DNA of 64,000 nt, from NCBI RefSeq assembly GCF_015594605.1, contig NZ_JADNQT010000001.1, positions 62,001-126,000 on the forward strand, in the 5' to 3' direction. Under the pieces are notes generated by a model, which was not told where the DNA came from, did not search any database, and saw only the letters and a list, made by a program, of their open reading frames with translations. This DNA comes from Streptococcus sp. HF-1907 (GTDB taxonomy: Bacteria; Bacillota; Bacilli; Lactobacillales; Streptococcaceae). Shown here piece by piece: positions 54,581-63,473 of this stretch. Numbering within the stretch: the first letter of the stretch is position 1; each line of letters begins with the position of its first letter. Made by a program: the position numbers and the translations under genes.

Positions 54581-54723
54581 AACCGACTCCCATTTCCAAT
54601 AGTATTGAGAAAAGCGACAGCCTTATAAATTCCAAAACCAACAAATACCAGCACAGCCAAGCACAACCACAGCAGGATATTGATGTAAAAATGAAGGGCT
54701 TCTTTTAGCAAGACGGTAGTCAT
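54577..54723 (-). CDS. 48-aa membrane protein heading the nsr operon
   Basis: ATG 54723 with a very strong RBS (AAAGGAGG, 7 bases upstream). Encodes MTTVLLKEALHFYINILL, then WLCLAVLVFVGFGIYKAVA and a short polar tail; one long membrane helix, possibly two. The stop TGA overlaps the nsr ATG, so they are coupled. I recognise no family. It may be an accessory or signalling subunit of the NSR/NsrFP module. Confidence 0.7.
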   Translation of the reverse strand: MTTVLLKEALHFYINILLWLCLAVLVFVGFGIYKAVAFLNTIGNGSRL

Positions 54724-54772
54724 CACACTTCCTCCTTTTCATACTTTATTTTACTGGAAAATAGCTGGCGCA

Positions 54773-54811
54773 ATCTTACAGTATCCCTCCCTAATCTTAC
54801 AACCCTGTAAG
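54773..54811. promoter_or_regulatory. Candidate BceR/NsrR binding site of the nsr operon
   Basis: Perfect inverted repeat CTTACA-ACCC-TGTAAG (54796-54811), matching the TNACA-N4-TGTAA form reported for BceR-like regulators. A second ATCTTACA half-site lies 21 bp (two helical turns) toward the operon (54773-54780). It sits 50-90 bp upstream of the 48-aa gene. Confidence 0.6.
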
Positions 54812-54839
54812 GTTTTTACTTCGAGACTCCCCACATTTC

Positions 54840-54848
54840 TGATATAAT
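54840..54848 (+). promoter_or_regulatory. Extended -10 promoter of the PASTA gene
   Basis: TGATATAAT, about 20 bases before the AAGGAAG RBS; divergent from the nsr operon. Confidence 0.6.
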
Positions 54849-54880
54849 ATTCTTCAAGATTACCTCAAAGGAAGATAAAT

Positions 54881-55372
54881 ATGGCAAACAAAACACGCAA
54901 ATGGACCAAGTCCCTGGGCACAGTCGGAAAGCTCATCTCCGTCATCCCTGACACAACCGAAATCATTGGCAAAGCTATCGACAACACGCGTCCCATCATC
55001 GAAAAAGAGCTAGAGCGCCGTCAAGAGTATAAACAATCTTTCACGCAGCTGGATGACGTTGTCCACCTCCCCGTCGCAGAAGCTAGACAACACCTAGAAA
55101 GCAAGGGATTCGTTGTCGCTTGTATCCTAGCCACCCCTCATGTCAAATGGGCTAGCGCTAAGGACCATCAAGTCGTCAAGATGTCCCCAAAACCAAGCAA
55201 AGTTAAAATTGGCTCTCTCATCAAGCTCTACTATGTTACCGATACCGTCATCACAGGCAGCAAACAACTCTTAGTAGAAAAACAAGAGCGCCAGGCACAA
55301 CTACAAAATAAAGCAACCGATATCCTCAAAAGCCCTAAGAACCTATTTAAGAAGACACAAAAAACTGACTAG
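54881..55372 (+). CDS. Cytoplasmic-looking single PASTA domain protein
   Basis: 163 aa. Basic N-terminus, then a helical stretch (20-50), a PASTA-like domain at about 58-120 (VVHLPVAEARQHLESKGFVV, KMSPKPSKVKIGSLIKLYYV) and a charged C-terminal helix rich in Gln/Lys. PASTA domains usually bind peptidoglycan outside the cell, yet I see no signal peptide or membrane helix. Family is known in streptococci but function is not. Confidence 0.7.
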   Translation: MANKTRKWTKSLGTVGKLISVIPDTTEIIGKAIDNTRPIIEKELERRQEYKQSFTQLDDVVHLPVAEARQHLESKGFVVACILATPHVKWASAKDHQVVKMSPKPSKVKIGSLIKLYYVTDTVITGSKQLLVEKQERQAQLQNKATDILKSPKNLFKKTQKTD

Positions 55373-55395
55373 TCGCCTATTGACCAGTCAGTTTT
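55359..55395. terminator. Bidirectional terminator
   Basis: AAAAACTGACTAGTC / GACCAGTCAGTTTTT with one mismatch; serves the PASTA gene and convergent trmFO. Confidence 0.8.
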
Positions 55396-55402
55396 TGTCA
55401 TA

Positions 55403-56743
55403 TTAGTAATTCAAATACCCATCCAAATCTTTCAAGGCACGCATAGCAATAGCTTCATAGCGTTCTTTCTTATCGCGGATACGGGGACCTTCCAGTTCTT
55501 TGATAATGCCGAAGTTGACATTCATCGGTTGGAAGTGTTTGCTTTCCGTGTGGGTGATGTAGTGGGGGAGTGAACCGATGGCTGTTGTCTCTGGGAAGAT
55601 GACTTCGCCTTCACCTTTGAAGCGACGAACGGCATTGATACCAGCCACAAGTCCGCTAGCAGCTGATTCCACATAACCTTCCACGCCAGTCATTTGTCCC
55701 GCGAAGAAAAGATCTGGATTCTTACGAGTGGCAAAAGTTGGATTGAGAAGATTTGGTGAGTCCATGTAAGAATTGCGGTGCATGACACCATAACGGACAA
55801 ACTCCGCATTTTCAAGACCTGGAATCATTTGGAAGACACGCTTTTGCTCGCCCCATTTCAAGTGCGTTTGGAAACCAACGATATTATAGAGCGAACCCGC
55901 TGCATTGTCTTGGCGCAATTGCACAACCGCATATGGTGTTTTAAAGTCGCCGTCGCGTGGGCCTTTATAGTCTTCTGGATATTCCAAACCAACTGGCTTC
56001 ATTGGACCATACAACATGGTCTTAACCCCGCGCTTAGCCATGACTTCAATCGGCATACAGCCTTCAAAGTACTTCTCTTTCTCAAAAGAATTAAGCGGAG
56101 CTTCTTCAGCATTGATAAGGGCTCCCTGAAAGGCTAAAAACTCTTCCTTGGTCATTGGGCAGTTAAGGTAGGCTGCTTCTCCCTTGTCGTAGCGAGATTT
56201 GAGGTAAACCTTGTCCATATCGATAGTGTTGACGTCAACAATAGGAGCTGCCGCATCGTAGAAGTAAAAGCCATCACCACCATTGAGTTCGTGAATTTTA
56301 GCCGCCAAGCTGTCGCTGGTCAATGGACCAGTCGCGATAACCGTGATTGCATCTTCTGGAATGTCCGTGATTTCGCTACGCACCACTTCAATCAAAGGAT
56401 GAGTGTGCAATTCAGCTGTCACTGCTTCTGCGTAACCTTCGCGGTCAACCGCCATAGCACCACCAGCTGGCACACGGTGCTCTTCACCATTACGCATGAT
56501 GATAGAATCCAAACGACGCATTTCTTCTTTCAGCAAACCAACTGCATTTGTTAAAGAGTCTCCACGGAAGGAATTTGAACAAACCAATTCCGCAAAATTA
56601 GCTGTTTTGTGTTGTGGTGTTGGTTTAACCCCACGCATTTCGTAAAGTTTAACCTTGATACCGCGTTTAGCGATTTGGTAAGCCGCTTCAGAACCAGCCA
56701 AGCCAGCCCCGATGACATTGATGTAATCAACAGATTGAGACAT
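55403..56743 (-). CDS. trmFO: tRNA (uracil-5-)-methyltransferase TrmFO
   Basis: 446 aa folate- and FAD-dependent enzyme making m5U54 in tRNA. FAD loop [14 protein letters not shown] near the N-terminus, [15 protein letters not shown] with a conserved cysteine, [20 protein letters not shown] and the C-terminal NVNFG. AAAGAGG is 9 bases before the ATG; a small hairpin GGGAC/GTCCC sits just upstream of it. Its -10 box lies in the loop of the gntR terminator. Confidence 0.95.
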   Translation of the reverse strand: MSQSVDYINVIGAGLAGSEAAYQIAKRGIKVKLYEMRGVKPTPQHKTANFAELVCSNSFRGDSLTNAVGLLKEEMRRLDSIIMRNGEEHRVPAGGAMAVDREGYAEAVTAELHTHPLIEVVRSEITDIPEDAITVIATGPLTSDSLAAKIHELNGGDGFYFYDAAAPIVDVNTIDMDKVYLKSRYDKGEAAYLNCPMTKEEFLAFQGALINAEEAPLNSFEKEKYFEGCMPIEVMAKRGVKTMLYGPMKPVGLEYPEDYKGPRDGDFKTPYAVVQLRQDNAAGSLYNIVGFQTHLKWGEQKRVFQMIPGLENAEFVRYGVMHRNSYMDSPNLLNPTFATRKNPDLFFAGQMTGVEGYVESAASGLVAGINAVRRFKGEGEVIFPETTAIGSLPHYITHTESKHFQPMNVNFGIIKELEGPRIRDKKERYEAIAMRALKDLDGYLNY

Positions 56744-56793
56744 GAAACTAATACCTCTTTGGGACCAAGTCCCTCAAATCTTTCTTAAAATAT

Positions 56794-56827
56794 AATAACC
56801 TCTCCATTATACCATAGAGAGGTTATT
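56794..56827 (-). terminator. gntR terminator with trmFO -10 box in its loop
   Basis: Ten-pair stem AATAACCTCT / AGAGGTTATT. The loop contains TGGTATAAT on the minus strand (TATAAT 56811-56806), an extended -10 that would drive trmFO. Confidence 0.6.
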
Positions 56828-56860
56828 TAATCATTAAAATAAAAGTGGCTCGAGTTGAAA

Positions 56861-57562
56861 CTAATTATTTTCCAAATAAAACTCAAAACGGTCACCAACA
56901 TACTGGCTGTGCACGTATTCGAAGGGACATCCATCTGTAAAATAGGACACCTGTGTCAAAGCAAGTACTGCATGACCTTTTTCAATCCCTAAATAATTTG
57001 CCACGCGCTCGCTTGCTGATTTAGCATAAATCGTCTGCTGGCTCTTACCAATCGCGTAGCCGTTATCCGTTAACGTTTGGAAGAAATGCTCTGTAATCTC
57101 TTCGCGAGCAAATGACTTGATAAGCCTTTCTGGGATAGAGGCGACTTCAAAAACCAAAGGCACATTATCTGCGTAACGTACGCGCTCCATTCTGATAACA
57201 TAATCGGTTGGTTTCAGTTGTAATCTCTTGATTTCCGTATCGTTTGCAATCTTACGTTGATAGGAAATCACTTTGCTAGATGGTGTCTTACCCTGGGAAC
57301 TCACGATTTCAGTAAAACTAGTCGTCCCGCGCATTTTTTCTTGAACTCGGTGACTAGCGACATAGGTTCCGCTACCGACTCGGCGCTCCAAAATTCCCTC
57401 ATCAACCAACAAAGTCACTGCCTGACGCAAGGTCATGCGACTTACTGCATATTGCTCTGCCAAATCACGCTCACTCGGAAGGCGTTGCCCAATCTGCCAA
57501 CGTTCCATATCAATTTCTTTTTTGATGGCGTCATGAATTTTGATATAAGTTGGAATTTCCAC
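56861..57562 (-). CDS. GntR/UTRA family transcriptional regulator
   Basis: 233 aa with GTG start (GGAGGG 6 bases upstream). N-terminal winged helix (about 10-70: LPSERDLAEQYAVSRMTLRQAV) and C-terminal UTRA effector domain (about 90-230), placing it in the HutC subfamily. Ligand probably a sugar phosphate or similar small molecule; target genes unknown. It is directly downstream of the beta-helix gene on the same strand (66-bp gap) and near guaA, an arrangement seen in other streptococci. Confidence 0.85.
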   Translation of the reverse strand: MEIPTYIKIHDAIKKEIDMERWQIGQRLPSERDLAEQYAVSRMTLRQAVTLLVDEGILERRVGSGTYVASHRVQEKMRGTTSFTEIVSSQGKTPSSKVISYQRKIANDTEIKRLQLKPTDYVIRMERVRYADNVPLVFEVASIPERLIKSFAREEITEHFFQTLTDNGYAIGKSQQTIYAKSASERVANYLGIEKGHAVLALTQVSYFTDGCPFEYVHSQYVGDRFEFYLENN

Positions 57563-57628
57563 GCTGCTCCCTCCGATTTTCTTTGGTGCTACTATTTTAT
57601 CATATTTTTGATGAGAATAGTTTTGAGC

Positions 57629-59095
57629 TTAGTTGTAAGTATTATTGCTTAGAGTAACTTGAGTAGAGGTGCTTGGGAAATGGATAGGGTCAAACATCCA
57701 ATCATTAGCCCTTTCCACATATCGTGACACTAAGCTAGCTGTAAAGGTGTTATTGGCAACAAGAATTGCCCCAACATCTGATGAGTGTTGACCAAGAGTT
57801 GCGCCGTAAGCAACCAGCTGACCTGAAGCGTTATAGTATGGTAAAAATTTATTATTAGCTATTGTGATGTTGTTACTTAAATGCTTAGTAGCATTGTTGG
57901 TGACATAGTTGGAATCTTTATTTTTTAACAAATTAGCATCCCATACACCTGTATTTTCAGCATTATCCAATTGAATAGCTTCCGCATAGTAATCATGAGC
58001 ATTATTATCATTTGGTTGAGTCGTGCTATTGGTCAAATCTGGCGCATAGCCGATGAATTGATTCCCGTTAAATACAGAATTTTGCAGACCGCCCAAATCG
58101 AAAATATGACTCCCCTTCTTCTGAACCATCGTAAAGGTATTATTGTCAATCTCCCAATTATCACCATGATCCGCCATAATCATAAAATGATCACCGTTCA
58201 CCAAATCTTTCGCTCTGATATTAATATTTTTCATCGTGAAATTACTAACACCATCAACAGCATTTGGACCAGTCGCAAAACCGAACCAATACTCCGTCCC
58301 GTCAACAATAAGGGTCGTATTGTCACCAATCAAAGTCGTATCAGAAGCCAGTGTCACATAGTCAGAATCAGGATTCTTCGTGCCAATCGTGTACTCCCCA
58401 CTTGGCAGTCCTAAGACTGTATTAGGGTTGGAGCGAGTATAATCAAAGGCAGCTTTTAAAATGGCATTATTCTCAGAGGCAGAGCCTTTTTTCTTAAGTT
58501 TGACGTGATAGATATCAGACAAATCCTTCTCTCGAATATTCGTAAAGAGCCATTCACCAACCTTGACATCATACTTATAGCCACCATCTTGACTTTGATA
58601 ATTGTAATGAACCTTTTCCACCGTGACGACCTTGCCACGATAAGAAATCAGGCTATCTTGGTCCAAGTCAGTCTCCGCAGTTGAGGCAATTTGTAAGGTC
58701 TGCCCTTTCTTATATTTGGCCTTAGGTGCTTTCTGAAGATCCGACTCCTTGATTGCAGTTACCTTCTTTTTACCATAGGATACCGTGTATAAGACAGATT
58801 TTCCATCCTCAGAAAGGGCAGACGACTCGATACTACCGATCCATTGGCGATAGCCTTTTAACGACTTGCCCTTTCCATTAGTTTTGGCACTGGACTTCAG
58901 CCGAACCTTTTGCTTATTTTGATAGATGGCTTTTATTTTTTTCTGGGAAATGGCTGGCGCTTTAACCATACCTTTTATCACATCGAAACTATCTGTAACT
59001 GCTAGTAAGAGAATTAACCCACCAACCAAGCTCCCTAAAACAAACAACTCAACCGACCTAAATAGCCTCCTTCGACGATGTCTTCGTGTTCGCAC
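57629..59095 (-). CDS. Membrane-anchored right-handed beta-helix protein
   Basis: 488 aa with GTG start after AAAGGAG. Very basic N-terminus (MRTRRHRRRR) and one helix (about 13-34) anchor it outside the membrane. Residues about 40-200 are lysine-rich with two SH3-like beta segments (KGQTLQIASTAETDL, GGYKYDVKVGEWLF). Residues about 210-485 are a pectate-lyase-like beta-helix with Asn ladders (NFTMKNINIRA, NWEIDNNTF, NSVFNGNQFIGY, ITIANNKF, ILVANNTFT). HDYYAEAIQLDNAE and DHGDNWE could form an active site. Likely a surface polysaccharide lyase or hydrolase; substrate unknown. Confidence 0.75.
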   Translation of the reverse strand: MRTRRHRRRRLFRSVELFVLGSLVGGLILLLAVTDSFDVIKGMVKAPAISQKKIKAIYQNKQKVRLKSSAKTNGKGKSLKGYRQWIGSIESSALSEDGKSVLYTVSYGKKKVTAIKESDLQKAPKAKYKKGQTLQIASTAETDLDQDSLISYRGKVVTVEKVHYNYQSQDGGYKYDVKVGEWLFTNIREKDLSDIYHVKLKKKGSASENNAILKAAFDYTRSNPNTVLGLPSGEYTIGTKNPDSDYVTLASDTTLIGDNTTLIVDGTEYWFGFATGPNAVDGVSNFTMKNINIRAKDLVNGDHFMIMADHGDNWEIDNNTFTMVQKKGSHIFDLGGLQNSVFNGNQFIGYAPDLTNSTTQPNDNNAHDYYAEAIQLDNAENTGVWDANLLKNKDSNYVTNNATKHLSNNITIANNKFLPYYNASGQLVAYGATLGQHSSDVGAILVANNTFTASLVSRYVERANDWMFDPIHFPSTSTQVTLSNNTYN

Positions 59096-59253
59096 GATTT
59101 CTCCTTTAATATTGTTCTACCTACTATTTTATCATAGACAAGAGCATTTTAAAAATCTATTTTGCCTATAATTTTACTGATAAATCTCTTAAAGTGTGTT
59201 AGAATAGTAGTGGTATAGCTAGTCTCTAGGCTTGCTAAAAAGAAAGGATAACA

Positions 59254-60816
59254 ATGACTGATATTTCTACATTGAATGGTGTTCAAAAAATTATCGTTCT
59301 TGACTATGGTAGTCAGTACAATCAGCTAATTGCACGCCGTATTCGTGAATTTGGTGTATTTTCTGAATTGAAAAGTCACAAAATTTCTGCCGAAGAAGTC
59401 CGTGCAATCAACCCAATTGGTATCGTCTTATCTGGCGGACCAAACTCTGTTTACGCTGATGACGCCTTTGGTATAGACGAAGAGATTTTTGAATTAGGAA
59501 TTCCAATCCTTGGAATTTGTTACGGTATGCAACTTATCACTCACAAACTAGGTGGTAAAGTTGTTCCCGCTGGTGAGGCTGGAAATCGTGAGTACGGCCA
59601 ATCAACACTTCGCCTTCGTGCCGAATCTACTTTGTTTGCTAACACTCCTCAAGAACAACTTGTTTTGATGAGTCACGGCGATGCTGTCACTGAGATTCCA
59701 GAAGGCTTCCACTTGGTAGGAGACTCTGTTGACTGTCCATTTGCTGCCATGGAAAACACTGAGAAAAACTTCTACGGTATTCAATTCCACCCAGAAGTTC
59801 GTCACTCTGAGTACGGAAATGATATCCTCCGTAACTTTGCTATCAACATCTGTGGTGCGCGTGGCGACTGGTCAATGGATAACTTCATTGATATGCAAAT
59901 CGCACAAATTCGAGAAACTGTAGGTGACCGCAAAGTTCTTCTTGGTCTATCAGGTGGCGTCGATTCATCAGTTGTTGGTGTCCTCCTTCACCGTGCCATC
60001 AGCGACCAATTGACCTGTATCTTTGTAGACCATGGACTTCTTCGTAAAAATGAAGGTGACCAAGTCATGGATATGCTTGGTGGCAAATTTGGGCTTAACA
60101 TCATCCGTGTAGATGCTTCAAAACGCTTCTTGGACTTACTTGCTGGCGTTGATGACCCTGAGAAAAAACGTAAAATTATCGGTAACGAATTCGTTTATGT
60201 TTTCGATGACGAAGCAAGTAAACTTAAGGGTGTTGACTTCCTTGCTCAAGGAACACTGTATACAGATATCATCGAATCTGGTACAGAAACTGCCCAAACG
60301 ATCAAATCACACCACAATGTTGGTGGTCTTCCAGAAGACATGCAATTTGAATTGATTGAACCACTTAATACACTCTTCAAAGATGAAGTTCGTGCACTTG
60401 GTACTGCACTTGGTATGCCTGATGAAGTCGTTTGGCGTCAACCATTCCCAGGACCAGGACTCGCTATCCGTGTTATGGGTGAAATCACTGAAGAAAAACT
60501 TGAAACCGTTCGCGAGTCTGATGCTATCCTTCGTGAAGAAATCGCCAAAGCTGGTCTTGAACGTGATGTTTGGCAATATTTCACTGTCAATACTGGCGTT
60601 CGTTCAGTTGGTGTTATGGGCGACGGTCGTACTTACGACTACACAATTGCCATTCGTGCCATCACTTCTATCGATGGAATGACAGCAGACTTTGCCCAAC
60701 TTCCATGGGAAACCCTTAAGAAAATCTCAACACGTATCGTAAACGAAGTTGACCACGTCAACCGCATCGTTTACGATATCACAAGTAAACCACCAGCAAC
60801 TGTTGAGTGGGAATGA
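59254..60816 (+). CDS. guaA: GMP synthase (glutamine-hydrolysing)
   Basis: 520 aa. GATase class I domain with Cys89 (GICYGMQ), His179 and Glu181 (FHPE); ATP-PPase domain with SGGVDS (233-238); C-terminal dimerisation domain ending KPPATVEWE. It makes GMP from XMP, glutamine and ATP. RBS AAAGGA. A -10 TGTTAGAAT is near 59200; I see no purine riboswitch. The 3' end of guaA is a known integration target for genomic islands, and AT-rich accessory genes start right after it. Confidence 0.95.
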   Translation: MTDISTLNGVQKIIVLDYGSQYNQLIARRIREFGVFSELKSHKISAEEVRAINPIGIVLSGGPNSVYADDAFGIDEEIFELGIPILGICYGMQLITHKLGGKVVPAGEAGNREYGQSTLRLRAESTLFANTPQEQLVLMSHGDAVTEIPEGFHLVGDSVDCPFAAMENTEKNFYGIQFHPEVRHSEYGNDILRNFAINICGARGDWSMDNFIDMQIAQIRETVGDRKVLLGLSGGVDSSVVGVLLHRAISDQLTCIFVDHGLLRKNEGDQVMDMLGGKFGLNIIRVDASKRFLDLLAGVDDPEKKRKIIGNEFVYVFDDEASKLKGVDFLAQGTLYTDIIESGTETAQTIKSHHNVGGLPEDMQFELIEPLNTLFKDEVRALGTALGMPDEVVWRQPFPGPGLAIRVMGEITEEKLETVRESDAILREEIAKAGLERDVWQYFTVNTGVRSVGVMGDGRTYDYTIAIRAITSIDGMTADFAQLPWETLKKISTRIVNEVDHVNRIVYDITSKPPATVEWE

Positions 60817-60914
60817 TTTATAAACATGATTTGAAGTGAAATGGTTGATTTAACAGCATTTTCAGTTATTATAAAAGGTTAAAAATCAATCAAAATTGAT
60901 TGGTTCCCCACCAA

Positions 60915-60949
60915 GAATCCCACCAGAAATATTCTGATGGGATTTTTTT
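60915..60949 (+). terminator. guaA terminator
   Basis: AATCCCACCAGAA / TTCTGATGGGATT with one mismatch and seven T. The rest of the gap to 61070 is AT-rich with no gene seen. Confidence 0.8.
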
Positions 60950-61070
60950 ATATTAAATTTTATTCTTCTAATATTTGATGCTTTACAAAATTTCTTAATA
61001 CCTGATTTTGAAAAAATAGTTCACAGTTATTTTAAAAACAGAGTAAAACCACGTTTTCTCAGGACTAATT

Positions 61071-61307
61071 TTACTTATTAATATTGCTTTCAAATGTTTG
61101 AGTACCTGTCATCTCATTAAATCTGTTAACATCCCCATCAATAGCAATTGTTGCTAGGGTGTACTCTGAATAATAATTTTTACTTTGGTACGAATCAACT
61201 AATGATTTTATTAACGGTTGTGAATACCAGTTTAATTTTTCTATATAAAATACTTTAACAAAATATTCTTTATTGTGTATTTTACTTCTCGTTGCTTGTA
61301 TATTCAT
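61071..61307 (-). CDS. Small hypothetical protein beside the DUF262 genes
   Basis: 78 aa from MNIQATRSKIHNKEY; a TTG at 61379 would extend it to 102 aa. Mixed charged/aromatic composition (FVKVFYIEKLNWYSQPL, EYTLATIAIDGDVNRF), no signal or membrane helix. RBS is weak (GAGATA). It follows the DUF262 gene in the same direction after an 84-bp gap, so may be part of that locus, or may be a fragment. Not recognised. Confidence 0.45.
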   Translation of the reverse strand: MNIQATRSKIHNKEYFVKVFYIEKLNWYSQPLIKSLVDSYQSKNYYSEYTLATIAIDGDVNRFNEMTGTQTFESNINK

Positions 61308-61391
61308 GCTTATCTCATATAACAATAAGATGTATTCATAACTTCCCTTTAGACGGTGAATTATGATTATTTTTATCAAAATACATCACAA

Positions 61392-63473
61392 TTACTTATC
61401 GTTCAATTTATTTCTCAAGTATTCAGCTAATTTTATAAAAGATGCTGGGGAGTTGGTCAAGTTTGAATATTTTTCATCCTCATATTTTTTAAATATATAA
61501 TGATCACCGTAGAATCTAACTTCATAAAGATTTTTAACATGAAGAACCCTATCTAAAGTGCCTATACCAGGTTCACTTTTATAATATGATTTAATATTAA
61601 ATTCATTTAGTTTCTCTTTCAATGCTAATAAATGAATATCAAAGTTTCTTGCTCTAGAATTTTTATTAGGAATTAGAAGCATTTCATCTGGTCTACCTAA
61701 CCAGTTAGGGGCTTTTAATCTATACTGTGAACGGTTCATTTCATTGAACATTACCTTGTAGTACGAAATAAAAATATATCGCCAATCTTGCTCATCTATA
61801 CTATTTATGTTTTCATTTATTATCCTCTTATACTCAAACTCTAATGGTTTATTTACATCAATCGAATCTAGTAGTTTTTTAACATATTTATTTTTAGAAG
61901 AAAATAATCGTTTTAAACTTGGTGTACTTGAACTTTCATTAGGATCATCTTGGCAAAGTGTTTTATAGCTATCTACATTTAATGTATAGTCTCCAAAAGA
62001 AAGCAAAGCCGTTCTTAACAATATACCTTCTTTAGGTTCCTTATCTTCAAACATAGTACTTATCTTATCCCAATAAGAACTTATTTTCGAGTATTTATCA
62101 GCTGTAGAATCTGTATCTTCAAAATAAAAGCTACTTCTAATTTGTCCACCAAAATAAACATGATTTTCCGCATTAAATATCACTTCTGATTGAGATGGAT
62201 CTTCTAAAATTAATTTCGCCTTATCTATCTCTTCGTTAACCTGTTCTGTACTAAAACCTGTAATTCTATTATTTTGAGCCAAATAATAGATAAGGTCTGA
62301 AACATGGTTAATTTGCTCATTTATACCTCGAATTGCTCTTTCGTAAGGTTGTTGATAATCTATTTCAGAGTTATCTGTTAAGTTTCTAAAAATACGATAC
62401 CAACTCTCAAACTTATCATCTAATATTTTTCCCGAATGAAGTAAATACAAAGAGATGAAGTGAAAATAGACTCTATCTTTTAAGCTCTTATTTATGATAG
62501 CTTTTTCCAAAACTTGTGATACTTTTGAGTTCACATTTTCCGTTAAAAAGTCAAGTACGCTTGCAATCAATTCTATATTTTCTAACTTAATATCTTCAAA
62601 TACAATATTAGTTGTCCAATTTTCACGTTGAGAATAATCTAGTGAATCTAAGTTATTAATCAGTGCAATTTCAAATAAATTTAAAAAAATTATATCAAAT
62701 CGATTTTTATCAAATCTCCAAATAGTATCAGTCCATTTTGTATCAAGCTTAAGTGCTATATCGTTTGCTAACTTAGTGTCTATCTCATGTACTCTTGAAA
62801 TAAATCTTGCTTTAAAATTTTCAAAATCAGTTAGAGGACGTCCTCTAGAGTTCAATTTAATGTATAGTTCATCCTCTGACCCTAAGTCTTCAATATCAAG
62901 GAAATTGAAAGCAACTCTATAATTTGTTTCTGATGTTAATACCTCTGAATAGTTGTATTGAAAATCAAAAAAATCAGTTATCCCATCTAAGGTTACTAGT
63001 GCACCTTGAATAGTAGGATCTAATATCCACGAATCTGCAAACCATGCTGCATCTTTTATTATTTCAGACGGTTTCTCTTCGAGTTGAAAAATTGATTTTC
63101 TGTATTCAAATAAACTAGTGAAAAATTGCTTGGACGAATCTCTTGTTTCATAGGAAAAATTGCTAAGAAAATCACAAGTATCACTATCTCTAAAGGCAAA
63201 AAGATATACTAAAAACAAAGTTGTAAGTCGCTGCTGACCATCTAATGGTATAAAATTCCTATTATGCGATTTCCCATAAATAAAATTAAGGTCTAAGGTC
63301 GGCACTTCACTGTTAATTAAAGCAGTATTTATATCAATTAATAATTGTTTTCTGACTTCGGTAGTTCTTAAATCTTTCCTACCCTGCGCATAATCACGTT
63401 GAATTAGTGGAATTACAATGCGATAACTTTCTAAAAGAGACTTTAAGTCATATTTATCATCAATCATACTCAT
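61392..63473 (-). CDS. DUF262 (GmrS-like) protein, second of a tandem pair
   Basis: 693 aa. The N-terminal DUF262/ParB-like domain has IPLIQRDYAQG (21-31) and the DGQQR motif (78-82) in FIPLDGQQRLTTLF, the nucleotide-binding/hydrolysis motif of GmrS, SspE and related defence proteins. A second block KLNSRGRPLTDFENFKAR follows (about 205-222). The long central part is helical; the C-terminal 130 residues (PNWLGRPDEMLL, DIHLLALKEKLNEF) lack an HNH motif. It overlaps the upstream DUF1524 gene by 4 bases (ATGA). AT-rich coding differs from core genes, indicating transfer. Confidence 0.85.
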   Translation of the reverse strand: MSMIDDKYDLKSLLESYRIVIPLIQRDYAQGRKDLRTTEVRKQLLIDINTALINSEVPTLDLNFIYGKSHNRNFIPLDGQQRLTTLFLVYLFAFRDSDTCDFLSNFSYETRDSSKQFFTSLFEYRKSIFQLEEKPSEIIKDAAWFADSWILDPTIQGALVTLDGITDFFDFQYNYSEVLTSETNYRVAFNFLDIEDLGSEDELYIKLNSRGRPLTDFENFKARFISRVHEIDTKLANDIALKLDTKWTDTIWRFDKNRFDIIFLNLFEIALINNLDSLDYSQRENWTTNIVFEDIKLENIELIASVLDFLTENVNSKVSQVLEKAIINKSLKDRVYFHFISLYLLHSGKILDDKFESWYRIFRNLTDNSEIDYQQPYERAIRGINEQINHVSDLIYYLAQNNRITGFSTEQVNEEIDKAKLILEDPSQSEVIFNAENHVYFGGQIRSSFYFEDTDSTADKYSKISSYWDKISTMFEDKEPKEGILLRTALLSFGDYTLNVDSYKTLCQDDPNESSSTPSLKRLFSSKNKYVKKLLDSIDVNKPLEFEYKRIINENINSIDEQDWRYIFISYYKVMFNEMNRSQYRLKAPNWLGRPDEMLLIPNKNSRARNFDIHLLALKEKLNEFNIKSYYKSEPGIGTLDRVLHVKNLYEVRFYGDHYIFKKYEDEKYSNLTNSPASFIKLAEYLRNKLNDK

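Noticed and set aside
59096-59253. Purine riboswitch before guaA
   Set aside because: The leader after the -10 near 59200 is only about 45 nt with no three-stem junction or conserved core.
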